From: Flammula alnicola
Lineage: Eukaryota; Basidiomycota; Agaricomycetes; Agaricales; Strophariaceae
Reading direction: 5' to 3'
NCBI GenBank assembly: GCA_015499995.1
Contig: JADNRV010000222.1
Location: forward strand, 1-64,000
DNA: 64,000 nucleotides
A program made the translations under genes and the position numbers. Positions 47,644-59,357 of the stretch are shown here, one piece after another (position 1 is the stretch's first letter; every line of letters begins with the position of its first letter). The notes under the pieces are model-generated. The model searched no databases and was not told the DNA's origin. It saw nothing but the letters and a program-made list of their open reading frames with translations.

Positions 47644-48806
47644 TCAAGTGAGCCATCCATGGGATTCCTGCATCGAGACGAAGACATACCGATCCATCTT
47701 CACCATTGCCCTATGCAACCGACCCTTGGACCCTTCACGCAGCTCGTCGCCCTCGTATGTGATGATGACGTGTCCATCCTGTTCTTCGCCCATTTTCCGG
47801 GGGTTGATGACCATTCGCCCAAACAAACTGCGAGACAGGGTCTTAACCTTCTCTCGGTAATCCGAGGTATTTATGGAACCATGCAATATATCGGCAAGGG
47901 TTGATAGGATGTAATGCTGGGGTGGCATGAAGCCGACCTTTCGCTCATAGCACTCTTCCAACGCCTTCCTGGGATGCACGAACCGGGCTTCGATAACCTC
48001 CTGGCCACCGTCTGTGACATCACATGAGTAAACCAAATTCCGGAATATATCGAACAAGGATAGCATACCATGCTTGGGGATCCTCTCCTGCTTGGCTCCA
48101 GAAGAAAACCCCGATGAAGGCGCCGCTGGGAGAAACACGACATAAAACTGGGTGTGGAACCTCCTGAATTCGAACAGCCTTTTCAATACAGGCCCCTCTG
48201 ACTGCCAAAAAAGACATACTTCCACGGTCCCACAGGAGTGATCCATTGAGTGAAGGGCAACAATGAGTCGCCATCGGCCTTGAGATTCTGGGATTCAAGG
48301 AAGGTCTGGAATAACAACTTCTGCTGGTGGATGGCATTGCGTGCCTCGTCCAAGACCGCATCAGACGGAAGAGGTCCAGAGAAGACCAAGGACGCCAGTA
48401 ATAGACCAGATTCCTCAAAGGTTTCGCGGATGGCGGTAATGGCCAGAGATTGGTCCTGCTTCTTGTCAAAATTTCCTCCGGGAAAGACCTGCAGCGCAAT
48501 CTTGTTAGTATATTTGTCATCTTAGCTTAAGCAGTGGGCCTCGCTAAATGGGCGTACATGCATGCCACCAAAGGAACTTGATTTAGGGTTCCGATGAACC
48601 AGCAATATTTCGTTTCGTTCATTCACGATCACTAGGCTGGCCGAAGGACGTGGTGTCGGCACAGTGGAGGGAGCCATTTGTGACGTTGCAGATAGACTGC
48701 GATGGAGTGGCCTATAAATCGTGGAGGTACCGCTGGAAGCCAAAGTCCTAGGGGATAGTAGCAGGAGGGTTGGTACACGGTGGGGGATATTATGTTGCAT
48801 TTCCAT
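47644..48806 (-). CDS. Nudix hydrolase, NUDT19-like (intact copy)
   Basis: Four exons, 48806-48558, 48488-48220, 48163-48069 and 48011-47644, give 326 residues in frame. The Nudix box reads GGNFDKKQDQSLAITAIRETFEESG: the REtFEEsG core with metal-binding Glu is intact, while the upstream Glu of the strict signature is Gln, as in long-insert NUDT19-type proteins. Further family marks are RPSASLVIV and RNPKSSSFGG before the box, WITP followed by RFHTQFYVVFLP, and YEGDE near the C-terminus. NUDT19-like enzymes cleave CoA esters or other nucleoside diphosphate derivatives. The first 43 residues before MAPST are Arg/Ser/Leu-rich without acidic residues beyond the start and may be a mitochondrial presequence; MAPST at 48677 is an alternative start. 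The left-arm copy is dead. Confidence 0.86.
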
Positions 48807-49414
48807 TTCCTGAGCCGGTACTCGTCGGCGTCCGTCAACTGAGGCCGCTTAGCGTCGCGGGCATCGCGGAGCGCTGCCGATAGTGGAAGTGGCGAACAGG
48901 GGCAACTGTTAGGCAATTGTTGTCGGTGGACGTTGTGTCTGGAAGCAAGGGTCGCGAGGGGCATACGCTTTAGAACAAACTTGGGCAAATAACGCGTCCA
49001 CCTGAACGTGACTCAACTTGAGCTTGATTCCGCCACAACGCGGGCTTGCGTTTTTCTATGAAAGCATCTGGGACAAACCGCAATTTTTATATGCTCACTC
49101 GCCCGTTTTTTCCCTTACAACATTGGACTCGTGAAGGTTCCATCACCTTTGGGATCGACTCGTCTGCCAGAGCCTGACTGTGCTCGACTGCCTAGTGCAC
49201 GGTGAGAAACACCGCTAGTACTACTAGACTGAGGCTCGTACTCGTATTTGTCTATTTGATTACTCCAGGTGTATTCCTCATGCTGTGCTTGCCCGCAGGT
49301 CATCTATAATACGCTTTCGCATACGTATGCTGAAAAAAACTGTCTCTAAACTAATACCCGCAGATGATATCGAGATTCTTGTTCAATGGGCATGATTTGG
49401 TACGCCAAATTTCT

Positions 49415-52033
49415 TGAAGCAAAACTAACGCTGACCTTATTTCTAACGCAAATCCTGCCGCAAAACAACAGATCTAACCTATGACACTAACTCCAAGTCG
49501 TCCACCGTGGACGGTCTCTTACCACGTGGCACGCCCCTTCCTCCGAGTCCACACGTCGAGCCCTAATATTGCGCTGCAATCGCAGCACAAGCCATTGTGA
49601 ATAGCGGCAACACTCGCATGGTTGACCCCAGAATAAACAATACGCGGGTGTCCGGATACGTTCTATGAAACCTGCTCATCCCCAATTGCAACAATCGCAA
49701 CATTTCGCTAATCTGACTGGGAAAGCATATGATGTCATTACCTCTTCAGATATTTTCGTCCACGCGCGATCCTTCACAAACTCGCCTGGAGGCTGGCATA
49801 TTTTGAAACTGGCCGTCATTTCCAGAATAGCCGTCAGCCATTCCTCAGGTGTATAAAAGCCTCCCCTTCCTCCCCGTCTCTCTCTATCTCAAACCACCAC
49901 CATCTCCCACTTCTCCTCTCGATTCTCATACACTTTACTCGATGCAAGCTACACTCGAGCTCTATGCTACCACATCCTCTTGACATGTGTGGTGCTGTAG
50001 CTTTGTTTCTACCACCCTGCCATGCGCGTGGCTGGTCGTCGTCGTTATATTGGCCCACGTGAGCCATCTCGCCTAGGCGATATGTCTATCGTAAGTCGAC
50101 GCCCTTAACGTTTGTTCACCATATTCACGTTTCTCATAGGTCTAGACTCTTCAATATCTATCCATGGTCGATCAACACCCATCTGTCGCTGGTCCACCAA
50201 CCACCACTCAACTACTACAACTAGTCATCTTGCTGGCAGCGGAGTCGGCACCATAAGGTATGTCCCATCTCAAATCACCACTTTCTTCTCGACTAACCCG
50301 CCATCCATTAGACGCCCGCTCGCCGGTCAACGCCATACTGCTCGCCACAATACCAATCTCGCCTATCAACTAGGCTTCGAGTACTCGACCTGTCCTCGGA
50401 CGCTCAACAACGGCGTGCTCGAACTCATCTCTGCAACGTCTCGTGGTGCCTGCTTATGGCCTGGAGGTGGCCGCCTCTCGGTACTTATCATTTACATATG
50501 ATCTCCTTTATAACTCATGCAACGTCTTCAGCGGCCCCCTTCTCTCTTCCCTCTCCCAATCTGGCGCCTCGAAAGAGTCATGCATAGCGATAGGGTGACC
50601 CAATGTGGGGCACGTCGATCTTCCATGATCTTGCTTCGGCAATTTCAAAGATAAACACCACTACCCTTCGACCCAGTACTTGTTGCTATTGCATTGACTC
50701 TGGCGATTATGGTCGCCACCGGGGTCATTCACACCACACCATTACCACACCATGCAACACTGCCCAAGGCGCGCAAGTTTTTCGGATACCAGGGTTACTG
50801 TAGATGTCGGTAGACCTTAGTAGGCCACGACAGTTGGCGGCGCGAGACGTTCCTCGCCTGGGGGGCCTGCGCATCCTGTATGTTGGGATGCAAGGGTCTG
50901 CGACGATGATTGACGACAGAACCGCTCATACGATTCAGTGCTCACAGCCGACCTATTGCGACTAGCCCGTCGATAGCTCTCGCCTTCGCATACTTCCTCT
51001 TTGAGCCTCTGTCGTCGTCGTCCTAGTTACCCCGGTCGCGATGGATTATCAGACCAAAAACTGTCAGAGGGCATAAACCGTAGATTAGTTGGGGGTTTGC
51101 GGTTGATCACGAGTGGCGGCCATTGCAAGGGGTAGCCCATGCATCCTCAAGGTGCAAGGGTTCACGCGACGACGACCGACGACAGAACCGCTCACACGAT
51201 TCAGTGCTCACAGCCGACCTATTGCGGCATGCCCGTCGATAGCTCTCGCCTCCGCATACTTCCTCTATGAGCTGCAAGACTTCTGTCGTCATAGTCAGAG
51301 GCACCTTGGATGGCATACCTCTGGAACCGCCCAAGAGGAAGGACTCGGGTGGAGGAGTCAAAGCATAGTTAGCGGCGATTATAGCCCATGACGGGTTACT
51401 GAGACATTTATACAGTTCCATTCACTCCATACTCGTGATGTTCTGGCTATGTTGGAGGCTGTCCCGATACTCATGACATCCCAGATGCCATTCACGCCCA
51501 TTTTGTAGTGCCAAATAATTCTGTGCGGAAGATGCGTTGCTGAGAAGGCCCATGAGGTGCGGCTCAAGCTACAGCTTCGTGTACATACCGTGTACTAGTC
51601 GCCATATTATTGCTATTTGCAATGAAGTTGGTACACCTTTTGTACACCTTCTGCCTTACCTCCTCGGAGTCCAAGGCCGTAATTTTCGGCGTCGGGAAAT
51701 CCCGAAGGTCTTCGCTCTTTCCCTCTATCTTCGTTCCAAGCCTAACGAGAGTGCCGCAGTCCTGGTCTAGTTGACCTAATATCTGGGCTAGATTGAAGCT
51801 TCCAGCCCAAACTAAGAGACAAGCAGGGCGCTGCACTGTGCGACGTTAGCCGACTCTACTCGAATGAAATCCAACCGAACTAGACGCGCGGCGCGCCTGC
51901 CAACGAGAAACAACTAAAGGAGAAAGTTCCTCATTACCATACCTGCTTCTATGATCACGAGTTCCACGTATTGAGCCTCAGGTAACGTCTTGATGATAAC
52001 TCAGCAATTTCAAACCAAATCTCCAGACGCAGG
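49415..52033. other. Gene-poor interval after the right arm
   Basis: The arm homology stops near 49414. At 50021-50500 (plus) there are coding-like pieces (MRVAGRRRYIGPREP; RPLAGQRHTARHNTNLAYQ) linked by a plausible GTATGT intron, but the first join is out of phase and no family is visible. From 50830 to 51420 a local duplication is present (listed separately). Nothing else stands out. Confidence 0.4.
50890..51275. repeat. Direct duplication of about 120 bp
   Basis: 50890-51013 and 51153-51275 are direct copies. Both contain CGACAGAACCGCTCA and TTCAGTGCTCACAGCC, and run on to GATAGCTCTCGCC with scattered substitutions, mostly C/T. Distance start to start is 263 bp. No coding frame is conserved between them. 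Confidence 0.7.
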
Positions 52034-53703
52034 ATGGTACGTTTGACCCGTAGCGGTAAAGAATCCCTGGATGCTCTCGTCGTACGCTTGTTTTCTTTTG
52101 CAGAGTGAATTCCTTATCAAACAATCTGTAGGCTAAAATCGTTGAAGAAAAGAAGATACCAGGGTTTGTATGTGGGGCATCAACGGTCGATGAGGAGATC
52201 TATTTCAAAGGGGGTGGTTACAATGTTGTCGATGATCCATCCAGTGGCGACGTCAACGAAGACAGTGTCTTCTGGATCTGTAGCCAAACCAAGTTGATTA
52301 CCCACGTAGGTCCTCATTACTATGTCGCGTGCTCATGTCGAACGCTTGTCATTGCTTTAGATCGCTGCCCTCCAGCTCCTCGAAAAAGGTTCAATCACAC
52401 TCGAAACACCCGTGGCCGATTATCTACCAGAGTTCGCCAACCCCGTCATTGTGCATGACGAGATGGCAAACACGATTTCATACACGTTTGCGAAGAACAC
52501 CGTTCGCATCAAGCACCTCCTGAACTTCTCGAGTGGATTGTTTTACCCCATGAAAGGCATGACATTGGATAAACAGTTGGCAGCCTATGTAGAGCCGCAT
52601 AGCAAGGAAGACCCAGTGTCAGAATTTCTCTCCATAATCAAGGTCAGTAAATTTGCAGAGTCGAGTCTAAGTATCGATTGCTGATAGCACTGGCAATTAT
52701 TGCAGGGTGATTTGCCTGGGATCCCTCTGAAATTTGAGCCTGGGTCAGACTGTAACTACAGATTCACCTCGATTCTCGACTATGTGTAGGCTTAATTTTT
52801 TGTTAGTCGTTTATGGATGGAGTTCTGATATCCTTGGGTTTGTCATCGAAAAGGTTTCCGGGAAAACCTTGGAGCAATATTTGTGGGCTCATGTCTCCTA
52901 GTCAATGTTTTGTCTGACCTTGACTATTTGTTATCAGGAAGGAGAACGTCTTCGGACCGTTAGGAATGAAATCGTCTTTTTATCTCACACCAGAGTTAAA
53001 GGCAAAATGTGTCGACCTCACATTTCGTCGTAATGGGAAACTTGAACCTTGGGCAGGGCAGACCAAAATCAATGAACAGGACCCTTCCAAAGGTCCGTCC
53101 ATCATCTCAAGGACGATTCAGAGACGACTAATTGACTTTCGACTCCATTAGTTACACATCTTTTCGGAGGAGTAGGATTACACTCGACATTAAAAGACTA
53201 TCTCACACTCTTGCGTCACTTGTTGCAAATCCATGGTAGGAGGCTTTCTCTCATGTCGCATTTAATCACAACGTTCAGATGGCGGTCGAATAGCGGGCAA
53301 GGCCACAAATCCAATTTTAAATGCAGACACCGTCCGTGAGCTGTTTAAGCCGGCGCTCAACGAGGCAGGTGCCAAATCATTGCAAGATTTCATGTCGTCG
53401 CTGGACCCCTTTGCACCCGAGAAGGGTTTTCAATGGAGCACCGCTATTGCACTTTGCACGTCAGATTGGCCCGGACGGCGGAAGAAAGGGACAGCTTTTT
53501 GTACGACATTTCTTACGTGATTATTTTATCATCCTTACTAAAGAGAATCTCTAGGGTCAGGATGGGCGGGCACCTATTTTTTCGTGGATCCAACGACAGG
53601 TATCGCAGCCATTTTTGGAACCCAGATACTCCCAACTCTTGATCGCGAGTTGCTAGTGCTCAGTGCAGAATTTGAGAGGGTGCTTTATGCCGGTTTGGAG
53701 TAA
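52034..53703 (+). CDS. Serine beta-lactamase-like hydrolase/esterase
   Basis: Nine exons with introns of about 43-61 nt chain from ATG 52034 to TAA 53701-53703. The catalytic Ser-x-x-Lys is S67-Q-T-K70 in FWICSQTKLITH. The second motif region reads VYGWSSDILGFVIEKVSG, i.e. Tyr followed by Ser instead of the Asn of classical enzymes. The third box is SGWAGTYFFVDPTTG near the C-terminus. Family relatives (class C beta-lactamase fold, EstB-like) in fungi include esterases, transesterases such as LovD, and D-amino-acid-type hydrolases, so the substrate is open. There is no signal peptide; the protein begins MVRLTRSGKESLDALV and is probably cytosolic. Several tandem-like relatives occur in agaric genomes, but none other in this window. 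Confidence 0.85.
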
Positions 53704-54630
53704 CTTTATGCATCGAATGCACATCTCGAACGATTTGTTGAACTTTTTTTGTCTCTTGATTCTTTTAGACCTTTTGCCGCGCAATCAAAGTCTTTCTTCC
53801 GCCAGAATCAGAAAAGGAAATAGTTGCCATAAATACTCGTTATTTGTTTGTAGTTGGCAAAGGCGTCTTAATTGCTCAATGCCCGCCAAGCCAATGCCAA
53901 GTCTATCCGACCTCCTTTACAACAATTTTTATGCTGTGAGTGTACGTAAACTGTACATGCATCCGGCTCCAAACATCACGTTGATTTCTCAATTTTGTTT
54001 TAGTTGTTGAATTTCCCGACCTTCCAGCAGGCCTCACGAATGTGCTGGGATGTAATTTGCATTCGCCACTCATTGATCTGGCCAAAATCTAACCCAGGAG
54101 ACTGGCAACGAGGCCGGAAGAATGTGTGTCTGCCAGTGAGGTTTCCTGCTGTTTCTCCTATGACTGTATACTCCGTTGCGGGACTGGGATTTGTTACTTA
54201 GGTTCGTTAGAGTTGTCTGCGGGCAAGGGCCGGGAATCACGAGGTGCAAGCTCATGCACGCCACGCATCCATCAGGCACGATACAAAATTCATTGGAGTA
54301 GGTTGCAGGGCAGCCTCCTCGCTGCAAACCTGTACCCCGCTGGACCTTTCGCATCGCCTCGAACCCTTCCTCGACCATTCTCGATTCCAAAGGAAACCAG
54401 CGTTCTGGGCAAGTATATTTAGTGAATGGCTCGGGCGACACGGAGGCTTCTGAGGATGGCAACGCGCTCAGCGACTGCTCTCTTGAACGATCGGGTTGAA
54501 TTCCGGTGTTCATGGTCGGTTCTCTTTTGGATACAGATCAGTTGTCTTGGCGGTGTTGACACTTTCCGACAATCAAATGAACCTTTGAGAGGTCGATATC
54601 CTGACTGTGCACCCTCCCATTCCGACATGA
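53704..54630. other. Intergenic, plus upstream region of the aspartic protease
   Basis: A minus-strand frame of 147 codons (54513-54070) is open here but Pro/Arg/Ser-rich with no domain and no flanking exon; I do not call it. The remainder is non-coding. Confidence 0.4.
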
Positions 54631-54637
54631 TATAAAT
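54631..54637 (+). promoter_or_regulatory. TATA box of the aspartic protease gene
   Basis: TATAAAT 120 bp upstream of the protease ATG, followed by a C/T-rich leader of the kind seen before fungal start sites. Confidence 0.5.
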
Positions 54638-54750
54638 ATGTGCAGTTACAACACACCTGAGCCTCACGCCCGCCACTCCTCCCTTTGTTTCATCTCTATT
54701 TCCTGTTCTCTTCCTTTTGTCCCCATTTCACGACGGGCTCGGCGTCAACG

Positions 54751-56776
54751 ATGAAAAAGTCCTCATTTATTTCTCTGTTTCTTGTACTCTCCTCTACGAC
54801 AACATATGCCTTGAACCTGCCATTCCAACGGCGTTCTGTCAAAGGAGCATTGGTCAGCTCTGCTTATGGCCCGTCGACCTATTCCTTTGGCCAGGCCGCG
54901 AATGCGACTATTGGGAATGTTGGTGATTTTCGAGTGCGAAATTTTCTGGCCTTATGTGTTTCTTGATACTTACCTTTCAACAATGCCATAGTATGTCACC
55001 AATATTACCATCAACGGTGTTCGTGAGTATTGAATTTCTGTTCTCGTTTTCCCTGACTGCTGAACTGCTTTATTTCTCGCAGAGGTACAAGTAGCCCTCG
55101 ATACAGGAAGCACAGATCTCTGGTAAGCAGGCTCTGTTTGAGCCCCTCGCCTCCTTCCTTCTGACGATGGCTTGCAGGGTGATTCCTCCTGGAGGCATTG
55201 GCCAATTTAACGATACCGGAATTTCTCTCGAACTCCTCTACGGCGATGGATCCTATGGAACAAAAGGAACAATTGGAGTCGCTCCTTTTACGTTTGGCCC
55301 TTATAAAATTGACCAGCAAGCTTTTATGAACGCCGTCGAATCAAATATTGGCTTAATGCAAGATTCGGGCATCTATGGCCTGATGGGTCTTAGTTTTGAC
55401 TTCTCGTCTGCTTCGCCCATCAACCAGAAAATCAAAAGCCTCTACGGCCCGGATGCCACCTGGGGTCGTTCGGTTCTACGAAACATCTTCGCACAAAATC
55501 CTACTGAACCCAATTTTATTGCCATCGATCTTTCCCGCACAGGCGACCTGGAGGACACAAGTGGTGGATCGTTCGCTATTGGAGAGTACGAAGACAAATA
55601 TACCGCTGTCGCGAACAAGACCAAGCTGACCCAGTACCCTCACGGCGGCGATCGATGGACAACACTTCTTGAGGGTATTTATGTGGATGGCACTGCGATC
55701 AATGTCCAGTCCACGATTCCTAGCGTCCCAGCCGGACAAGCGCAAGCTATGCTCGATACCGGTGATCCGAGCTCAATCTTCCCAACTGCCATTCTGGATG
55801 CCATCTACTCGCGTGTCCCTAGGGCTGCTTTGTACAGCGACGCCACAGGCCGAGTGTGGGTTATTCCTTGCAACACTACAACTCACGTTGAACTGGTTTT
55901 TGGGTCCGTAGTAACTGCCCTTTGTTATGTCTAATTCAATGCTAATGTACTATGTGTCACAGCTCCGAAAGATACGCCATCCATCCTCTTGATCTCAGCA
56001 CCATTAGCGACCCACTTACAATTGACGGACAACAATACGTGGCATGCGTCTCTTCATTCAAAGGGGCCGATAACTGGGGTGCAGGTGACTTTGACATCTC
56101 CTTGGGAGACACCTTCCTTCGCAACGTCTACTCTGTGTATGTTCTATTTCGATTTATATGCCATATAGTTGTGCTGACCCTGTATCATAGCTTCGACTTT
56201 GGTGACACTCTTGCCAATGGTTTTACCGGTGATCCATACATGCAACTACTTTCCAAAATTGATCCAGCGAAGGCCATCGCTCAGGTTGCCAGCATTCGCG
56301 GCCAGACGATGGCTTCGTTGCCTCCAGAGTTGGATCCCGCCACACTCGTTGCCCTCTTGACAGGGTTGTCTCCTGACCCAACAACTACAAATGGTATCGT
56401 TTCTCCCAGTGCCACGGACTCATCGACTCTCCCAGATTCTACCAGTGCAGCTGGGGATTCCTCGGATTCGTCCTCAAAAGGGTCAGGCCCCTCGAATGCC
56501 GGAAATAATCTCCTCTCCGCAAACGATAATGGCGGCATCACCGTCGATGAGTCGACGGTGAAACACTATGGATTGATCATCATTTGCTTGCTTGCCGCCA
56601 ACGTTCTACTCAGTCTTGTTTTGATCGTCCTCGGCATCGTGGCTTGCGTCCGCAGAAGCTCCTCGAGGAAGAATGCGACCCGAGCCGGTGCTCCTCATTA
56701 TGTTCCCGTCAAGAACGCGGTGGATCCTCAGGATGAAGCGTATTCAGGAGGCTACCAGAAAACATATGTCCAATGA
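54751..56776 (+). CDS. Pepsin-like aspartic protease with C-terminal membrane anchor
   Basis: ATG 54751 opens a signal peptide (MKKSSFISLFLVLSS). Small exons follow, with joins at NVGDFR/YVTNITING and ALDTGSTDLW/VIPPGG. Catalytic Asp 1 is in ALDTGSTDLW and catalytic Asp 2 in AMLDTGDPSSIFP; the flap Tyr is in LLYGDGSYG. The second motif has Asp-Pro after DTG where most pepsins have Ser/Thr, an oddity worth noting. After the catalytic domain comes a Ser/Thr/Asp-rich stalk (residues with SSDSSSKGSGPS) and a transmembrane helix (YGLIIICLLAANVLLSLVLI) with a short basic, then Pro/Tyr-containing tail. It should sit in the plasma membrane with the protease domain outside, a layout like yapsins but with a helix rather than a GPI signal. 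No basic propeptide cleavage site was confirmed. Confidence 0.9.
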
Positions 56777-58183
56777 TAGGGGGTTGAGCTTTGGTTCAGC
56801 TGGTAGATAGCCTAGTTATTTGTCGCATATTCTCTGGACCCCCGCATTAATTTGGTTACTAGTACGACGCATATTTACTACACGGACTTACATAATGGAC
56901 ATCGATGGACATCTTATCAACGCCGTTTTTCTGTAATATTCCTATGTCTTGTATATGTCCAGATATATTAGGCAAGAACCTGTGATCGAGTCGGCAATGC
57001 TGCTGCTTTTATAATTTTAGTCTGAATTGCTAGGTTTTGTTTGTCTCGTTGCAGCTGCGCAAACTTCGCACAAACTTTATACTTGCACTCACTCCCAGTG
57101 CAAGCCCAGTGAACTGGTGATCCATTGACGTTTCTGACACCTGCCCTCAGACCACTAGGCCTTGTCGTGTTCTTGGAAGGATGAACACATCAGATCCATA
57201 TACGCGTCTCTCCAGGAACTGTCGTTCGAGAAAAGCTCTCTAATACTCTGGGACGCTCGCGACCGGCAGACTCGTCAACTTGAACCAGTAGCACCAGGTC
57301 AGTCCTAGTCCTTTGCTAGATGACGCATGCCGACTTTCAAGTTCTGAAAGACCGTTATCCCATCTCGAGACCATAAGGTTGCCTTCCTGTTGCACTTCAG
57401 GATGTTCTCGGGCTTAACTTCGGTGCTATACGGAAGATGATACGGATCCAGTCCAAACTGTAGACTGAGCATGACGAAGGCTTTCTCTCATGGTCGCAGA
57501 TGCTCGCGCCACCTGCCTCTATACTTCCATGCTTTCGAGAAATGCGTTGGACAGCAATGATTTCAAGGAAGCTTTCAACACCTGGCCTTCTTTCCTCACC
57601 TTCACCGCTCCACTCTCTCTTAGTTGTGTGCCCCACGCGCAAGGATTTGCTATTCTTCACTGCGTTAACTCGTCGTCTTTCTGCTATCCCAGAGCTTCGG
57701 CTTGTGTCTGTCATCAAGGGTTTCTATCAGAATGTACTCGTGTCTTCCTCCCCCGAAATACGTCGGCAGCCGCAACCATTGTGGGATTTCCTCAAACGCC
57801 CATCTTTGCAAGAACCAGGTGCTTGGATGACCATGGAATTCCGCTACGATGCGGATCAGCTGTGACATTGCGGGATTGTGCAAGCTCCACTCCACTTTAA
57901 CGCCGATCGTCGAGGGGGGCACATATCCGGATTCGATTCGAAAATAGTTCGGACTATGAGATACCCAACCTCTGCTTGCCTATACTCTTCATTCTTTGGT
58001 CTGCGCTACTATTACGGTTAGTCTTCGCCATCATTCAAGGCCGTACGTTAGCCGCTGAGATGCCCCGTTCCAAGCTTTCGTCTCTCATGTTTACGTGAAG
58101 GCATCCTTTCTTTTCGCCGCTCAATTTCCTAACCTAAGTCCACTGGATGGCGAATAATGGAAGGTGGACTAAATGATAAACTG
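56777..58183. other. Gene-free interval
   Basis: 3' flank of the protease (AT-rich, with TTTCTGTAATATTCC) and then sequence with only overlapping short ORFs on both strands around 57400-57920. No spliced gene can be built. Confidence 0.45.
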
Positions 58184-58190
58184 TATAAAG
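58184..58190 (+). promoter_or_regulatory. TATA box of histidine-phosphatase-like copy 2
   Basis: TATAAAG 99 bp before the ATG at 58283. Confidence 0.45.
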
Positions 58191-58282
58191 TCTACAGCGC
58201 TTTGGCATACCTTCTTGAGGAGTTTTTATACTTACGGTTTTCAAATCTCCAGGTCACTTTCTCTTGCACTCAAGAAGAAACC

Positions 58283-59179
58283 ATGGTTTTCAACCTCTTT
58301 CACTCCTTTACTGTGACTGTTGTATTGGCACTTTCCGCCGCCGCCGCTCCTTTCAATAACACTATCTACATCATCTCTAACGCTGAGACGCCGTCTCTGG
58401 GACTGCCTGGCTTGACCCCCATTGGTCTCCAGAGAGTTCAAGACTGCCTTCCTGCTGTGGGTTCAATTCGCTTTATAGTTCCCGTTGAAGCACAAGATTC
58501 TCAGCCGCTTGACCTTGATTAGCTGTTGGCGCCTCTTGATATCGGTCTCGTTGTAACCTGTCCCTTCGACCCTGACTCTGGCAAGTGCGCCGAAACCATC
58601 GCAACAGCCACTCCAATAGCAGACTCCCTTGGTCTTACCGTCGATACCTCCTGGTGAGTAAAGTGAGGCTCTGCACAAAATTGACACCTTACTGTCTCGT
58701 TTTTCTGTAGTGGTGCTGACGAAGAGACCGACGACGACTGCGTTCCTAAACTCTTGAAAAACTTCGGAAAAAATAGCACACAGTCCATGCTTGTTATCTG
58801 GGTATGCTTGAATTTTCTCTACCGTTTATTCCTCCGTTCTAAATCCGCGACTCATTAATTACATCCAGGACTTGGGTGACATGGACTCCCTCTTTGAAAA
58901 CCTCGACGTCGATGACGATAGCGATGACGACGACAGCGACGACGACGACGACGACATTGCTCAGTAAGGATATGTTGTTTATTCTATGTTTGCATCCTCA
59001 AATTGAATCCTTGCAGCTTTGATGTCCTCACTACGGTTGTGAAGAAAAAGGTCACCAGCGCAGTTTCCCAAGGCTGCCCTGGTATTGACGGTCAGGCTCC
59101 CGGAACTTTTAGAAGATCCCTCCGGAGGGCCGTAAAGAAGCGTCGCCTTGCGTCCAGGATTATGGGGAGGCAGGCATAA
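58283..59179 (+). CDS. Secreted histidine-phosphatase-like protein lacking the catalytic His (copy 2)
   Basis: Five exons give 217 residues in perfect frame: 58283-58456, 58523-58653, 58711-58801, 58869-58963 and 59017-59179. A signal peptide ends near Ala-Ala-Ala-Pro. Then comes NNTIYIISNAETPSLG, where the superfamily motif would read RHG or RHAE: here Ser-Asn-Ala-Glu, so both Arg and His are replaced. LTPIGLQRVQDCLP and LDIGLVVTCPFDPDSGK keep the superfamily layout. The C-terminal part has a run of Asp (about 18 of 22 residues between LFENL and IAH) followed by a strongly basic end (RRSLRRAVKKRRLASR). Paralog of the gene at 23293. Probably a non-enzymatic secreted or vacuolar protein; acidic/basic tail pairing might act in binding or dimerisation (inference). 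Confidence 0.8.
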
Positions 59180-59357
59180 TCGCTTCTGAAAAGTTCGTAT
59201 TATTTAAACAGAGTTAGCCTGACAAGTATCTGTCGTCCATTCGTTTTGATAATTCTTTTGCCATGAGCAATATACCCTTATATTTCCTCGAGAAATATAA
59301 ATTTCATAAGAACCAAGGTCTCATGTATGTTAGCGATGAACGGTGTTATAGACGGGG

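Larger units (their letters stand above)
44497..49414 (-). repeat. Right arm of the large inverted duplication
   Basis: Read on the minus strand from 49414 to 44497 this arm repeats the order of the left arm: flank, Nudix gene (intact here), shorter spacer, CorA-like copy C. It lacks the 1.43-kb segment and part of the spacer pseudogene. The two arms are separated by about 4.4 kb. Confidence 0.82.

Noticed and set aside
48149..48219. Apparent frameshift in the intact Nudix gene
   Set aside because: A GTATGT donor and CAG acceptor define a 56-nt intron that joins GPWK to RFHTQFYVVFLP in frame, so the gene is intact.
54070..54513. 147-codon minus frame upstream of the aspartic protease
   Set aside because: Lies in the promoter region of the protease; Pro/Ser/Arg-rich without conserved features.
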